Positions 44,959-54,667 of a DNA stretch of 64,000 nt are shown one piece after another. The stretch comes from a methanogenic archaeon ISO4-H5. GTDB lineage: Archaea; Thermoplasmatota; Thermoplasmata; Methanomassiliicoccales; Methanomethylophilaceae. The notes beneath the pieces are model-generated. The model made no database searches. It saw only the letters and a list, made by a program, of their open reading frames with translations, and was not told where the DNA came from. Every line of letters starts with the position of its first letter. Position 1 is the stretch's first letter. The stretch spans positions 1,736,001 through 1,800,000 of the forward strand of contig CP014214.1 of assembly GCA_001560915.1 (NCBI GenBank), written 5' to 3'. The position numbers and the translations under genes are program-made.

Positions 44959-46845
44959 TTATCCATTGACGAAGAACTCTCTGACGGAAGCAACGGGGTC
45001 TTCCATGTACTCCGCATCGATTCCTGCCAGATCGGCGGCCCTGCGGTCGAGGATCACGGCCACTCCACGGTCGGTCTCCGAACGGATCAGACGTCCGATG
45101 GCCTGCCTCATCTTTCTGACCGCTGGCACTTTCACAGCCATATCCCATCCGTTACCGTAACGGCTCTGACAGTAATGCACCAATGCATCCTGTTTGGCGG
45201 AGGGTTTTGCATAGGGTATCCCGACCAGGATAGCGAGCTCCAGCTCCTTTCCGGGGAAGTCGAGCCCTTCGCTGATCCTCCCGCCTGTCACGGCGAACAG
45301 GACCGCACCCTCGCTGCATTTGAAATCGACCATCTGCTCCATGAGTTCCGACTGGGGCATACCGCTCTTCTCGTAGTAGATTTCCCTTCCCAGCATCCCG
45401 GGGACCCCATCGGCAATGAAACGGTCCATGAGGGCATACGATGGAAAGAACACCGCTGTGCTTCTGTGAACGCAGTTCACGAGGTCAATGACGTATCTCT
45501 TGAGCCTCTCGTAGGTATCCTCACTGCCGTTCAGCTCATCGTATTTGGTGGAGACGTCACGGACATAACCCACCTTGAGATTGCCCGGAGGGAACGGGGA
45601 AGGACGGGAATCGGTGACCGGATCGTAAAGACTCAGCTCCTTCACGTAGACGTCCAGAGGACGCAAGGTCCCGGACATGCTCACGGTGGAATGGCAGGAT
45701 AATAACGGATCCGCCGCATCGCTGGCATCGAGGCAGTACGCTTCCAGATAGGGGTTGTCGCCGCCGGCCACCAGATAGACATGTGAGCCCTCTCCGCAGG
45801 ATATCCATGCCAGGAGGAAACGGGCCAGGGTGAGTATGTGGGAACGGGGGAGCTTTCTCCTGCGTTTCTTCTCGTCTGCCACCGCCTCCCCGACCGTGTA
45901 CATGGACATCAGCATATCCCGTATTCCGTAGGTGGTCATGCCCAGACGGGTCATCATCTCCTCGCTGAGATATCCCGGGGGGATGAGGTCATTGTCCCTG
46001 CGGAGGAACTGCTCCAGGGCATCCCTCAGGACATCCTGAACGAGGGTGACCGCATCCTTCACCGTAAGCCCTTCATAGATCTCCGGATCCTTGTTCTCAT
46101 CCGCCTCCTTCATGGTGAGATCCAGGGCACGCTGGGTCATGCGGTATGTTTGGATGTCCCGCAGGTAATTGGGCAGATTGTGGGCCTCGTCCATGATGAC
46201 GACGGCATCCCTCTCCCCGATGCCCATCCATTCCAGGAAATGGGTGCGGATGCCGGGTATGAAGAAGAACGGATAAGGTGCGCTGACCACGTTGGCATAG
46301 GGGAGGACGCGCTTGGCAGCCTCATAGGGACAGATACCGCGGACAGAACAGAACTCCCTGAATTCCTCGGGATCGGGATGGGATGAGCGGACGAAGGAGA
46401 TGCATGCCTCGACAGCCGCATCATCCAGATTGTCGAAGAAGGAACATGTGCCTGCCTCGGTGCCGCCCTTCTTCAATGTGGCGCACAGCTTGGACAGTTC
46501 CTCTGAGGTCCCTGACACCAATTCGCGGTCATTCTGCATCATGGGGCAGGTGGCGGGACCGCGACCCTGGATAGCGATACAAACCACATCCGCCTTATCT
46601 GCGATGGCCCTCGCCTCCAGAGCGATCTGACGCTGCTGGGACTTGGTGCGGGTGAGGAAAATCACCTTGCGGCCGGAGTTTGCTGTGCCTTCTAATGCGG
46701 CGCACAGCGCAGTAACGGTCTTACCCGTACCGGTGCCCGCCTCGACCACAAGGTGGCGGCCGTCATGGACACAGTCCCTGACCAGACGGATCATCTCCGC
46801 CTGGCCGGGCCTGTGCGTATAGGGAAAATAATCGGGGAAGGTCAT
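44959..46845 (-). CDS. XPD/Rad3-type DNA helicase
   Basis: A 628-residue superfamily 2 helicase. Walker A is EAGTGTGKTVTAL (K42), the DEAH box is MDEAHN (about 219-223), and between them lie Cys 100, 121, 134, 166 and 172, of which four should hold the [4Fe-4S] cluster typical of XPD. The ATG at 46845 overlaps the upstream gene by 4 nt. It probably unwinds 5'-3' during repair. Ends in TAA. Confidence 0.9.
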   Translation of the reverse strand: MTFPDYFPYTHRPGQAEMIRLVRDCVHDGRHLVVEAGTGTGKTVTALCAALEGTANSGRKVIFLTRTKSQQRQIALEARAIADKADVVCIAIQGRGPATCPMMQNDRELVSGTSEELSKLCATLKKGGTEAGTCSFFDNLDDAAVEACISFVRSSHPDPEEFREFCSVRGICPYEAAKRVLPYANVVSAPYPFFFIPGIRTHFLEWMGIGERDAVVIMDEAHNLPNYLRDIQTYRMTQRALDLTMKEADENKDPEIYEGLTVKDAVTLVQDVLRDALEQFLRRDNDLIPPGYLSEEMMTRLGMTTYGIRDMLMSMYTVGEAVADEKKRRRKLPRSHILTLARFLLAWISCGEGSHVYLVAGGDNPYLEAYCLDASDAADPLLSCHSTVSMSGTLRPLDVYVKELSLYDPVTDSRPSPFPPGNLKVGYVRDVSTKYDELNGSEDTYERLKRYVIDLVNCVHRSTAVFFPSYALMDRFIADGVPGMLGREIYYEKSGMPQSELMEQMVDFKCSEGAVLFAVTGGRISEGLDFPGKELELAILVGIPYAKPSAKQDALVHYCQSRYGNGWDMAVKVPAVRKMRQAIGRLIRSETDRGVAVILDRRAADLAGIDAEYMEDPVASVREFFVNG

Positions 46846-47234
46846 TCCTCGTCTTCTTCGACGTGTTTGATCCAGGCCTCGCGGGGAAGCTCCTTGTAGA
46901 GATCGGTCTCCTCGACGACCTCTTCCTGGACGGGCTTGATGTTGTTGATCAGGTCCTGGATCTTCTCGTTCTTGAACAGCCAGTAGTGGATCCTCCACTC
47001 GCGGCCATCGTAGAGGGTGATCTCCTCTCTCTCGGTGGTGAGGACTCCGGAGTCCTCCAGCATGTAGAATGCATCGCGGTCCTCGGGTTCGAGGACGTTG
47101 TCGATGATCCTGTTGGAGTATCCGAAGAAGTTGAGCACATGCTGTGCGAGGTCGAAGGCCTCCTCGTGCTCCAGTTTCATCTCGCTGTCGATGCTGTTCT
47201 CGATTGCTACGGTCAGATCGTCGACGGTGATCAT
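46842..47234 (-). CDS. Conserved archaeal hypothetical (DUF6015-like)
   Basis: A 130-residue, acidic protein with a winged-helix feel: LDEAFDLAQHVLNFFGY-like helix region followed by a MLEDSGVLTTEREEI segment. It resembles the short archaeal family DUF6015, from memory. Its stop overlaps the helicase start by 4 nt, so it is coupled to XPD. Function unknown. Confidence 0.75.
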   Translation of the reverse strand: MITVDDLTVAIENSIDSEMKLEHEEAFDLAQHVLNFFGYSNRIIDNVLEPEDRDAFYMLEDSGVLTTEREEITLYDGREWRIHYWLFKNEKIQDLINNIKPVQEEVVEETDLYKELPREAWIKHVEEDEE

Positions 47235-47243
47235 GATATCGCC

Positions 47244-48833
47244 TCAGTTGACCGCCACGAACTTGGCGGTTCCGTCGATGGCCTTTGCGAGCTCGTCGAC
47301 GAGTTTGCTGTCGATGGCCTTGCCGACCAGCAGGACCATGAGAGCCTTTCCGCTTCCGTTGACGGAGACGGCCATCTGCTGGATGTCGACGCCTGCCTTA
47401 CCCAGAACGGTACCGACGGCACCTACGATTCCGGTCTTGTCGGCGTAGTTGAGGAAGACCATGTTACCCGAGAGGGGTACGTTGAAGGAGTAACCGTTGT
47501 AGCCTACCAGCCTGGGCTCCTCGCCGAAGACGGTACCGCTGACGGTCTCGACATCCTTGCCGGCCACGGTCTTGATCTCAAGGATGTTGGAGTAGTTGAC
47601 GGAGCCTGCGTTCTTGGAATCCTTGATTTCGACTCCCTTGGATTTGGCGATGGGCTCTGCGTTAACGAGGTTGGCGTTGTCCATGCCGACCATATCCCTG
47701 ATGAATCCCTTCACGGCGTAGACCCTGAGGAGGTTGGTGTCGCCCTCGGCCATGGAGCCGTTGGCGGTAACCTCGAAGCGCTCGACGTTCTTGCCGGCGT
47801 TGAGGTGGTTGGCGAACACTCCGAGTCCCTCTGCGAGGGGTACGAAAGGTTCGGTCTCGGGGGTGAGCTTGCCGCGGGGTGCGTTGATGGCGTTGGTGAT
47901 GATGCCGTCCTTCAGGTACTTGACAGCGGAATTGGCGATGTCGACGGCCACCCTGAGCTGTGCCTCTTTGGTGCTGGCACCGAGGTGGGGGGTGGTGACG
48001 AGGTTGGGCAGCTCCAGGAGCTTCTGCTCCTCCTCGGAGAGAGGCTCGTTGCACCAGACATCGAATGCCGCGCCTGCGATGACGTTGTCCTTGAGTGCCC
48101 TATAGAGAGCATCCTCGTTGACGATTCCTCCGCGGGCCACATTGGCGATCCTGCAGGTGGGTTTCATCATCTTGAACTGGGCGTCCGAGATCATGTCCTT
48201 GGTGGAGGGCAGCAGGGGACTGTGGATGGTGATGAAATCGGCGACCTTGACTACCTCGTCCGCGTTGGGAAGGAGCTTGATGCCGATCTCGTCGAGGACC
48301 TCCTGCCTGGGAGGGAAGGGGTCGCTGGCGACCATGGTCATGTTGAATGCCTTGAGCCTCCTGGCGACCTCGAGACCGACACGGCCGGTACCGATGATTC
48401 CGAGGGTCTTGCCGTTGAGCTCGACTCCGGTGAACTTGGACCTGTCCCACTTGCCCTCGTGCATGGACTGGTGGGCCTGGGGGACGTTCCTTGCCATGGC
48501 AAGGATCATGGCACAGGTGTGCTCCGCTGCGGAAAGGGTGTTGGCGGAGGGGGTGTTCATGATGAGGATACCCTTCTCGGTGGCGTAGGGGATGTCTACG
48601 TTGTCGACACCGACTCCCGCACGGCCGATGAGCCTGAGCTTCTTGGCGGCATCGATGACCTTCTTGGTCACCTTGGTGCCGGACCTGATGATGAGTGCGT
48701 CGTAATCCACGATCTCAGCGCAGAGTTCGTCCTCGGTCATTCCGGGTTTCATTACGACAGGGAGTCCGGAGGCCTCGAGGATCTCGAGACCCGCTTTGTC
48801 GAGTTTGTCGGATACAAGAATCTTGGTGGTCAC
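47244..48833 (-). CDS. D-3-phosphoglycerate dehydrogenase
   Basis: A 529-residue SerA, first enzyme of serine synthesis. NAD site LGIIGTGRVGLEVA, catalytic Arg in NVARGGIVNE, His in TTPHLGAST. The long C-terminal part has the intervening domain and an ACT domain (about 455-529), so serine feedback is likely. The GTG start overlaps the aminotransferase stop by 4 nt (GTGA). Confidence 0.95.
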   Translation of the reverse strand: MTTKILVSDKLDKAGLEILEASGLPVVMKPGMTEDELCAEIVDYDALIIRSGTKVTKKVIDAAKKLRLIGRAGVGVDNVDIPYATEKGILIMNTPSANTLSAAEHTCAMILAMARNVPQAHQSMHEGKWDRSKFTGVELNGKTLGIIGTGRVGLEVARRLKAFNMTMVASDPFPPRQEVLDEIGIKLLPNADEVVKVADFITIHSPLLPSTKDMISDAQFKMMKPTCRIANVARGGIVNEDALYRALKDNVIAGAAFDVWCNEPLSEEEQKLLELPNLVTTPHLGASTKEAQLRVAVDIANSAVKYLKDGIITNAINAPRGKLTPETEPFVPLAEGLGVFANHLNAGKNVERFEVTANGSMAEGDTNLLRVYAVKGFIRDMVGMDNANLVNAEPIAKSKGVEIKDSKNAGSVNYSNILEIKTVAGKDVETVSGTVFGEEPRLVGYNGYSFNVPLSGNMVFLNYADKTGIVGAVGTVLGKAGVDIQQMAVSVNGSGKALMVLLVGKAIDSKLVDELAKAIDGTAKFVAVN

Positions 48834-49903
48834 TGTTTCATCTCCTCAAGTGCCTCATTCATGACGGCGATGAGGGCTTTGATGTCGGTGCAGGTGAGGT
48901 CTCCCATGTGTCCGATCCTGAAAGTGGTGTTCTTCGCGGAACCGTAACCGTTGGAGATCTCCATGCCCATGGATTTGATGATGGAATGGAATTTGTCGAA
49001 GTCGAGGTCGCCCCTCTTGACGACTCCGATGGTGTTGGACTCGTAGCCCTTCTCGGGGAAGACGCCCTGCATCTTCTTGGAGGCCCAGCTGCGGATCATG
49101 TCGGCCATCTCCTGGTGCCTTCTGTACCTGGTGGCCATTCCCTCTTTCAGCATCTTGTCGAGCTGGTAGTCCACACCGTACATGAGCGATACGGGCGGGG
49201 TGGTGAGGGCGTAATTCTCGTCGTTCTTCTCCTTGAGCCTGGTGAAGTCGGCGTAGAATCCCTTGTTCTCGACCTTCTCGGCCTTGGCGAGGAACTTGGG
49301 GGATACGGCGGCGAACGCCATTCCGGGAGGGAGGGCGAGGGCTTTCTGGGTGCCGAACACGACGGAGTCGGGCTGCACCTTGCTGAACTTGAGATCCATG
49401 GCGAACATGGAGGTGACGGCGTCGATCATGATGAGGGAGTCGGGGTTCTGGGACCTTACTTCCTCTGCGAGTGCGACGGAGTCGCAGTATACTCCGGAGG
49501 AGGACTCGTTGGAGACCCAGTGTACAGCCTCGGTGTCCTTGGCGACCTTGCCCTCGATGTCGGCAGGCTTGACGGCGGTGCCGAGGGGGACCTTCACCTT
49601 GTCGACGGTCTTGCCGTTGGTCTCGGCGACCTCGATGGACCTGTCTCCGAAGGAACCGGAGGTCAGTCCGAGGGACTTCTTGGAGATACCGCTCCTGGCG
49701 GCTCCTTCAAGAAGTACGGTAGCGGAACCGGACACCATGAGGAAGTCGTAGTTGGTGTCGAGGACCTCGCGGAGTTTGTCCTCGATGGATTTGTGGAGCT
49801 CCTTGTATTCCTTGCTCCTGTGGGTGATCATAGGCCTGTCCATCGCCTTGAGGGTGTCGTCGGCCACGTACACGGGGCCGACAGTGTACAATTTTCTGCT
49901 CAT
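48830..49903 (-). CDS. Class V aminotransferase (serine/phosphoserine type)
   Basis: A 357-residue PLP enzyme of the alanine-glyoxylate/serine-pyruvate group. The PLP Lys is in VVFGTQKALALPPG. Coupled directly to serA (4-nt overlap), it is likely the phosphohydroxypyruvate aminotransferase of this organism. The ATG at 49903 is the first after the promoter; a longer frame extends through the upstream gene. TATA at 49957-49964. Confidence 0.9.
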   Translation of the reverse strand: MSRKLYTVGPVYVADDTLKAMDRPMITHRSKEYKELHKSIEDKLREVLDTNYDFLMVSGSATVLLEGAARSGISKKSLGLTSGSFGDRSIEVAETNGKTVDKVKVPLGTAVKPADIEGKVAKDTEAVHWVSNESSSGVYCDSVALAEEVRSQNPDSLIMIDAVTSMFAMDLKFSKVQPDSVVFGTQKALALPPGMAFAAVSPKFLAKAEKVENKGFYADFTRLKEKNDENYALTTPPVSLMYGVDYQLDKMLKEGMATRYRRHQEMADMIRSWASKKMQGVFPEKGYESNTIGVVKRGDLDFDKFHSIIKSMGMEISNGYGSAKNTTFRIGHMGDLTCTDIKALIAVMNEALEEMKQ

Positions 49904-49956
49904 TTGAATCCCTGGGCCCGTCCAAAATGACGGAATGATGGGACAATGCCCAGCCG

Positions 49957-49964
49957 TTATATAA
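49957..49964 (-). promoter_or_regulatory. TATA box of aminotransferase-serA pair
   Basis: The minus strand reads CTTATATAACGG; predicted start near 49936 gives a 33-nt leader. It sits just after the terminator of the upstream gene. Confidence 0.6.
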
Positions 49965-49975
49965 GTATAAGTAAG

Positions 49976-49996
49976 ACGCGGGCGCAACGCCCGCGT
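49976..49996 (-). terminator. Terminator after class I aminotransferase
   Basis: A 9-bp GC-rich stem (49976-49984 with 49988-49996), loop of three, followed on the minus strand by CTTACTTATACTT. Confidence 0.6.
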
Positions 49997-50006
49997 GTGT
50001 AAGGTT

Positions 50007-51161
50007 TCAGAGTGCGCCCATGAATTTCTTGATGCGGGCGATTCCCTCGCGGAGGTCGGCCTCGCTGGCGGCGTAGGAGATCCTGAAGAATCCCTCTCCG
50101 TGGGGTCCGAACGCGATTCCGGGGGTGACGGCGACGTGCTGCTCCTCGAGAAGACGCTTGGCGAGCTCGGCGGAGGATATGTCCGCGGAGTACTTCGGGA
50201 ACACATAGAATGCACCCTCTGGCACTTTGGTCTCCAGACCCTCGATCTCGGACAGGAGATCGATGACGAGGTCGCGGCGTTCCTTGAACTCGGCCACCAT
50301 CTTCGCGATGGGTGCCTGGTCCCCGGTGAGTGCCTCGACGGCACCTTCCTGGGCGAATGAGGTGCAGCAGGACACGGTGTGTCCCTGGAGCTTGTTGAGA
50401 TCCTTGATGTTCTGCTCGGTGGAGATTGCCCATCCTATCCTCCATCCGGTCATGGCCGCGGTCTTGGAGAGACCGGACACGGTGATGGTCCTGTCCATCA
50501 TGCCGGGGATGGATGCGATGGAGAAATGCTTGCCTGAGTATACGAGGTTCTCGTAGGTCTCGTCCGCCAGCACGATGATGTCGTGCTCCAGGGCCAGCTC
50601 CGCGATGGCACGGATGGTCTTCTCGGGGATGACGCAGCCGGTGGGGTTGGCGGGAGTGTTGAGGATGATCATCCTGGTCTTCGGGGTGATGAGGGACTCG
50701 ATGACCGCAGGATCGAGAACGAAACCGTCTTCGAACTTCAGGGGAACGTAAACGGGGATTCCTCCGCAGAGCCTGATGTCCGCCTCGTAGGTGACCCATC
50801 CGGGATCGGGCAGGAGCACCTCGTCCCCGGGATCGATGTAGGCCATGGCGGCCATGAAGATCGCGTGCTTGCAGGGGGTGATGAGGACGTTCTTGGCCTG
50901 CACGTCGAGCTTGTTGAAGGACCTGGCCCTTTCTGCCACGGCCTTCCTGAGCTCGGGGATTCCCGTGCTGGGGGTGTAATGTGTGAAACCCCTGTCCAGC
51001 GATGCCTTGGCGGCGTCGAGGATGTTGTCGGGGGTCGTGAAATCGGGTTCTCCGAGGGAGAAAGAGATGACATCGATTCCCTCGCTCTTGAGCTGGCTGA
51101 CCAGGTTGGAGATAGCCAGTGTGCCGGATGCGGGCACCTGCTGAAGTCTCTGCGATACCAT
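50007..51161 (-). CDS. Class I/II aminotransferase (aspartate type)
   Basis: A 384-residue fold-type I PLP enzyme. It has NTPANPTGCVIPEKT, the PLP Lys in VSGLSKTAAMTGWRIGW and a C-terminal FRISYAASEADLREGI. Aspartate or alanine aminotransferase activity is most likely; not separable by eye. The ATG at 51161 has TGAGGTGA 5 nt ahead; a GTG 9 nt upstream is possible. It follows purP by 10 nt. Confidence 0.9.
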   Translation of the reverse strand: MVSQRLQQVPASGTLAISNLVSQLKSEGIDVISFSLGEPDFTTPDNILDAAKASLDRGFTHYTPSTGIPELRKAVAERARSFNKLDVQAKNVLITPCKHAIFMAAMAYIDPGDEVLLPDPGWVTYEADIRLCGGIPVYVPLKFEDGFVLDPAVIESLITPKTRMIILNTPANPTGCVIPEKTIRAIAELALEHDIIVLADETYENLVYSGKHFSIASIPGMMDRTITVSGLSKTAAMTGWRIGWAISTEQNIKDLNKLQGHTVSCCTSFAQEGAVEALTGDQAPIAKMVAEFKERRDLVIDLLSEIEGLETKVPEGAFYVFPKYSADISSAELAKRLLEEQHVAVTPGIAFGPHGEGFFRISYAASEADLREGIARIKKFMGAL

Positions 51162-51171
51162 ATGTTTCACC

Positions 51172-52245
51172 TCAGCTCATGAGCTCTTTCAGCCTGCCGG
51201 CGGCGATGGCGTCCTTGATCTCCATGGCCATCCTGGCACCTGTGCTGAATCCGGGATAGATCATCTCCGCGTAAGGCGAACCGTTGATGAAGGGGTTGGT
51301 TCCCGCGACGATCCTGGTGGAGATCTCGAACACCCTGAATTCCAGCTTGTCGTTGACGACGGTCTCGAGACAGAACGGTCCCCACATTCCGCCGAAAAGC
51401 TCGTAGGAACGGTTGACGATGTTCTCCGCCATCTCGAACGCCTTGGGCAGCAGGGACTCGCGGATGACCACGGGGGTGTTGCCGGTCACGACGAATGAAG
51501 GATAGAGGCCGTGCCTCTTGGCGTCCTCCAGGGATCCGAGCTTGTACATCTCATCGATGTTGGACTCGTCACGGCGGTCGATGGACAGCAGTTCGAGGGA
51601 TCCGCCCTGTTTGATGCGGTACCCGTCGGTCTTGAGGGGGTCGTAGAAGAAGTGGAGGTAGTACCTGGTTCCGAGGCAGTACTCCTGGATTGTGTAAGGC
51701 TGGGTGTTGTCGATTCCCATCTTGAAATCGGGATAATCCTTGGCGATGAAGAATCCGCGTCCGCCCTTGGCTCCGTGGTATTTCACCATGACCGGTTCCT
51801 TGATCTCTCTGGCATCGGTGATGAGACGGGGCATGGGCGCACCTGCGGAGGTGATCCACTGCCTCTGGAGGACCCTGTCGGACTCCCAGGACAGGACACC
51901 GCGGTTTCCGTAGGAGGGGACCTCGAAGTCCTCGAATGCCTTGGCACCCATGTACTCCACGAAGGATCCGTGGGGGATGATGATCGCGTTGGCGTCCTGC
52001 AGTTCGCCTGCGCGCTCGCTCATGTCATCGTAATCTGAATAGGAAATGAACTTGTCGGGCTTGGCAAGAGGGAATGCGTCATAGATGCGCTGATTGTTCT
52101 TGGTAACGAGACCGAGGGTCTTGAAACCCATCTTGCGTGCGCCGTGGAAGATCTGGAGTGACGAATGGGAGCAGAGAGTCGCGATGGTGATCTTGCTCGG
52201 ATCGTATCCGTCCAAAATTTCGTCGATCTTCTTTTTTGGAACCAT
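51172..52245 (-). CDS. PurP, formate-dependent FAICAR synthetase
   Basis: A 357-residue ATP-grasp enzyme that formylates AICAR with formate and ATP. Motifs include IATLCSHSSLQIFHGA, VKYHGAKGGRGFFIA and FEISTRIVAGTNPF. The ATG at 52245 lies 25 bp from a TATA box and is probably leaderless. The window also encodes PurH with an intact folate-dependent transformylase domain, so two routes to the same product coexist. Confidence 0.94.
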   Translation of the reverse strand: MVPKKKIDEILDGYDPSKITIATLCSHSSLQIFHGARKMGFKTLGLVTKNNQRIYDAFPLAKPDKFISYSDYDDMSERAGELQDANAIIIPHGSFVEYMGAKAFEDFEVPSYGNRGVLSWESDRVLQRQWITSAGAPMPRLITDAREIKEPVMVKYHGAKGGRGFFIAKDYPDFKMGIDNTQPYTIQEYCLGTRYYLHFFYDPLKTDGYRIKQGGSLELLSIDRRDESNIDEMYKLGSLEDAKRHGLYPSFVVTGNTPVVIRESLLPKAFEMAENIVNRSYELFGGMWGPFCLETVVNDKLEFRVFEISTRIVAGTNPFINGSPYAEMIYPGFSTGARMAMEIKDAIAAGRLKELMS

Positions 52246-52265
52246 ACCCTTTGATTGTGTTTTGC

Positions 52266-52273
52266 TTAATAAG
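52266..52273 (-). promoter_or_regulatory. TATA-like box of purP
   Basis: The minus strand reads ACTTATTAAGC, centred 25 bp upstream of the ATG at 52245. Confidence 0.5.
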
Positions 52274-52359
52274 TTTATGCGCGGGGACGTGCGTACCCGA
52301 ACGCAGTACTGCATGTAATGCCATGGTTCAAATAGTCCGCAGATGATGGAGATTCCAAG

Positions 52360-52375
52360 CCTGCGGAAACGCAGG
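52360..52375 (+). other. Hairpin in RPA leader
   Basis: CCTGCG-GAAA-CGCAGG, a 6-bp stem with a GNRA loop, 50 nt upstream of the RPA ATG. The rest of 52246-52424 holds the purP promoter; I see no clear TATA box for RPA. Confidence 0.5.
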
Positions 52376-52424
52376 ACGGTATGAAAACCGCCTCAGCTTA
52401 ACACTATACCAAGAGGCCTGAAAA

Positions 52425-53765
52425 ATGGACAATTCTGATATAATCGATTGGGACCCTATCGTGGAGGAACTCTACTCCGCGCTCGAGGGCAAAGTGGAGA
52501 AAAAGACTCTCCTCGAAGATCTTGAAAAATACGTCCTGAAATACAGGACGGGTGTCGCCGTCGCCAAGGACAGCATCATCAAGAAATACCGCAATCCCAG
52601 ACCTGCTGGCACATTCTTCAACGGAACCCCCGTCACGAAGAAGGTCAAGGAACTGGAAGGTACCGAGATGCAGGTCACCATCGTGGCCAAGATGGTGTAC
52701 GTCGACAAGAAGACCATCAACACCAAAGCCGGACCCAAGGAGATCATCTCCGGTATCCTCGGAGACGATACGGGTACCGCCCCGTTCACCATCTGGAGCA
52801 GCGAGGGCGAGTTCGAGAAGGGCAAAGTCTACACCTTCAAGAACGGCTACACCAAGAAATGGCAGGACCAGGTACAGGTCAACATCGGCCACAACGGTTC
52901 CGTCGTCCCCAACGACGATGTGACCTTCAACGCCCCGGCCGGAGGTTCCGCCGGAGCTTCGAGCGCCCGCGACGTCAAGATTGCGGATATCACCGACCAG
53001 ACCAAGAATGTCAACGTCACCGGACGCATCAGCGGAGTCGAGAGCAGGCAGATCAAGGTCAAGGGCGAGGACAAGACCGTCTACGGCGGTATCATGACCG
53101 ACGAGACCGGCAGGATCCAGTTCACTTCCTGGGTCGACCACGACCTGAAGGACGGAGAGGTCATCACCGCAAAGAACGCCTACATACGCTCCTGGAAGGG
53201 CATCCCCCAGCTGAACATCGGCGACAACACGCAGGTCGAGAGGAGCGACAAGACCATCGAGACAGCTCCCTCCGGACCCTCCAAGAAGACCGTCGAGGAC
53301 CTCATGAAGGTCGGCGGAGGACTGGATATTTCCATCACTGGGACTATCGTGGACGTCCGCGGAGGCAGCGGCCTCATCAAGAGGTGCCCCCAGTGCAACC
53401 GCTCCGTCCTCGGAGAGGAATGCAGCCTGCACGGACATATCGAACCCGTCCTCGACCTCAGACTCAAACTCACCATCGACGACGGAACCGGTGCCATCAG
53501 CGCCATCATCAACCGCAAGGACACCGAGGCCATCACCGGCATAACGCTCGAACAGGCCATCGATATGGCCAAGGAGAAAGGCGACATGGGAATCGTGGCC
53601 GACAGGATGACCAGCTCCCTGCTGCTCAAGAAGATCACCGTCACGGGCAACGTCATGAGCGACGAATACGGCCCCCAGATGAGCGTACGCGGCACCGAAC
53701 TCACCGCCGTGGACGTCCAGAAAGAGGCTGAGGAACTCTACAACATCGTGGAGGGAAGCTTATGA
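52425..53765 (+). CDS. Replication protein A (single-stranded DNA binding)
   Basis: A 446-residue archaeal RPA with three or more OB folds (about residues 70-170, 185-285, 300-430) and a zinc finger CPQCNRSVLGEECSLHG (about 326-342). It protects ssDNA in replication and repair. It overlaps its partner gene by 4 nt. N-terminal 60 residues are a small helical domain. Confidence 0.92.
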   Translation: MDNSDIIDWDPIVEELYSALEGKVEKKTLLEDLEKYVLKYRTGVAVAKDSIIKKYRNPRPAGTFFNGTPVTKKVKELEGTEMQVTIVAKMVYVDKKTINTKAGPKEIISGILGDDTGTAPFTIWSSEGEFEKGKVYTFKNGYTKKWQDQVQVNIGHNGSVVPNDDVTFNAPAGGSAGASSARDVKIADITDQTKNVNVTGRISGVESRQIKVKGEDKTVYGGIMTDETGRIQFTSWVDHDLKDGEVITAKNAYIRSWKGIPQLNIGDNTQVERSDKTIETAPSGPSKKTVEDLMKVGGGLDISITGTIVDVRGGSGLIKRCPQCNRSVLGEECSLHGHIEPVLDLRLKLTIDDGTGAISAIINRKDTEAITGITLEQAIDMAKEKGDMGIVADRMTSSLLLKKITVTGNVMSDEYGPQMSVRGTELTAVDVQKEAEELYNIVEGSL

Positions 53766-54667
53766 AGAACCCGAGAGAGACCGCATGGAGGGTGTTCGCA
53801 TCCGAACTGAACTCCGCGGAGTACGAGATCAAGGCCGAAGAGGAGAAGAAACCCTCCTACCAGCTCAGCCGTCTGGGAGCCATAATCAACAGGGTCCTGG
53901 TGGCAGGTGTGCTTACCGAGAAAGAGAACGTTAACACCGAGACCGAGCCCATGTGGAAGGGACGCATCATCGATCCCACCGGAGGCTCCTTCTACATCAA
54001 CGTCGGCAAATACCAGCCCGAGGCAGCTGCCTCCATGACCGACCTCGAGGTCCCCTGTCTGATCGCAGTGGTCGGAAAGGTCAAATCATACACCACCGAC
54101 GAGGGCAGGACCTGGGTGTCCGTCCGTCCCGAGAGGGTCGTCCAGATCGACGATGCAACCAGGGACGAGTGGCTGCTCGATGCCGCCAAATCCACCTGGA
54201 AGAGGCTCGTCGACATGAAAAAGGCCATGAAGCAGGAGGACAGGTCCGTGGACGGACTTATGGCAAGCGGACTGAGCGAGATCTCCGCCAGGGGAATCTC
54301 GCTTGCCATCGAGCAGTACGGAATGCCCGATTCGTCCGCCCACCTTAAAGCGATTCAGAGCGCACTCAGGTCCCTCCTCCCCGACAAAAACATCGATCTG
54401 GGTCTTCCGGAGGAACTGGCCGACGCACCTGAAGAGGTCGAGTTCGATCAGGGCACTCCCGGCGAGGATTCCGATGACAAAGAGGCCATCATCCTCCAGC
54501 TGCTCGAGGACCTCGACGTCGACAACAAAGGTGCTCCCCGCGACCAGCTCGAGGAGCAGGCCGCCGCCAAGGGAATCAGCCCCATGGAGCTCGAGGAGAT
54601 CTCCAGCAGCCTCATGGACAAGGGACTCGTCTACGAGCCCAACCTCAGGTATCTAAAACGCATTTGA
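53762..54667 (+). CDS. RPA-associated protein
   Basis: A 301-residue archaeal protein found next to RPA (COG3390 type). One OB fold in the first 130 residues (PTGGSFYINVGKYQPEA...), then helices, an acidic linker and a C-terminal winged-helix-like part (LLEDLDVDNKGAPRDQLEEQ). The start overlaps the RPA stop (ATGA). Likely acts as a complex with RPA. Confidence 0.88.
   Translation: MKNPRETAWRVFASELNSAEYEIKAEEEKKPSYQLSRLGAIINRVLVAGVLTEKENVNTETEPMWKGRIIDPTGGSFYINVGKYQPEAAASMTDLEVPCLIAVVGKVKSYTTDEGRTWVSVRPERVVQIDDATRDEWLLDAAKSTWKRLVDMKKAMKQEDRSVDGLMASGLSEISARGISLAIEQYGMPDSSAHLKAIQSALRSLLPDKNIDLGLPEELADAPEEVEFDQGTPGEDSDDKEAIILQLLEDLDVDNKGAPRDQLEEQAAAKGISPMELEEISSSLMDKGLVYEPNLRYLKRI

Noticed and set aside
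52322-52345. Possible tRNA or C/D-box RNA near ggttcaaat and agatgatgg upstream of RPA
   Set aside because: The T-loop lacks a pairing stem and the C-like box has no good D box partner at the usual distance.
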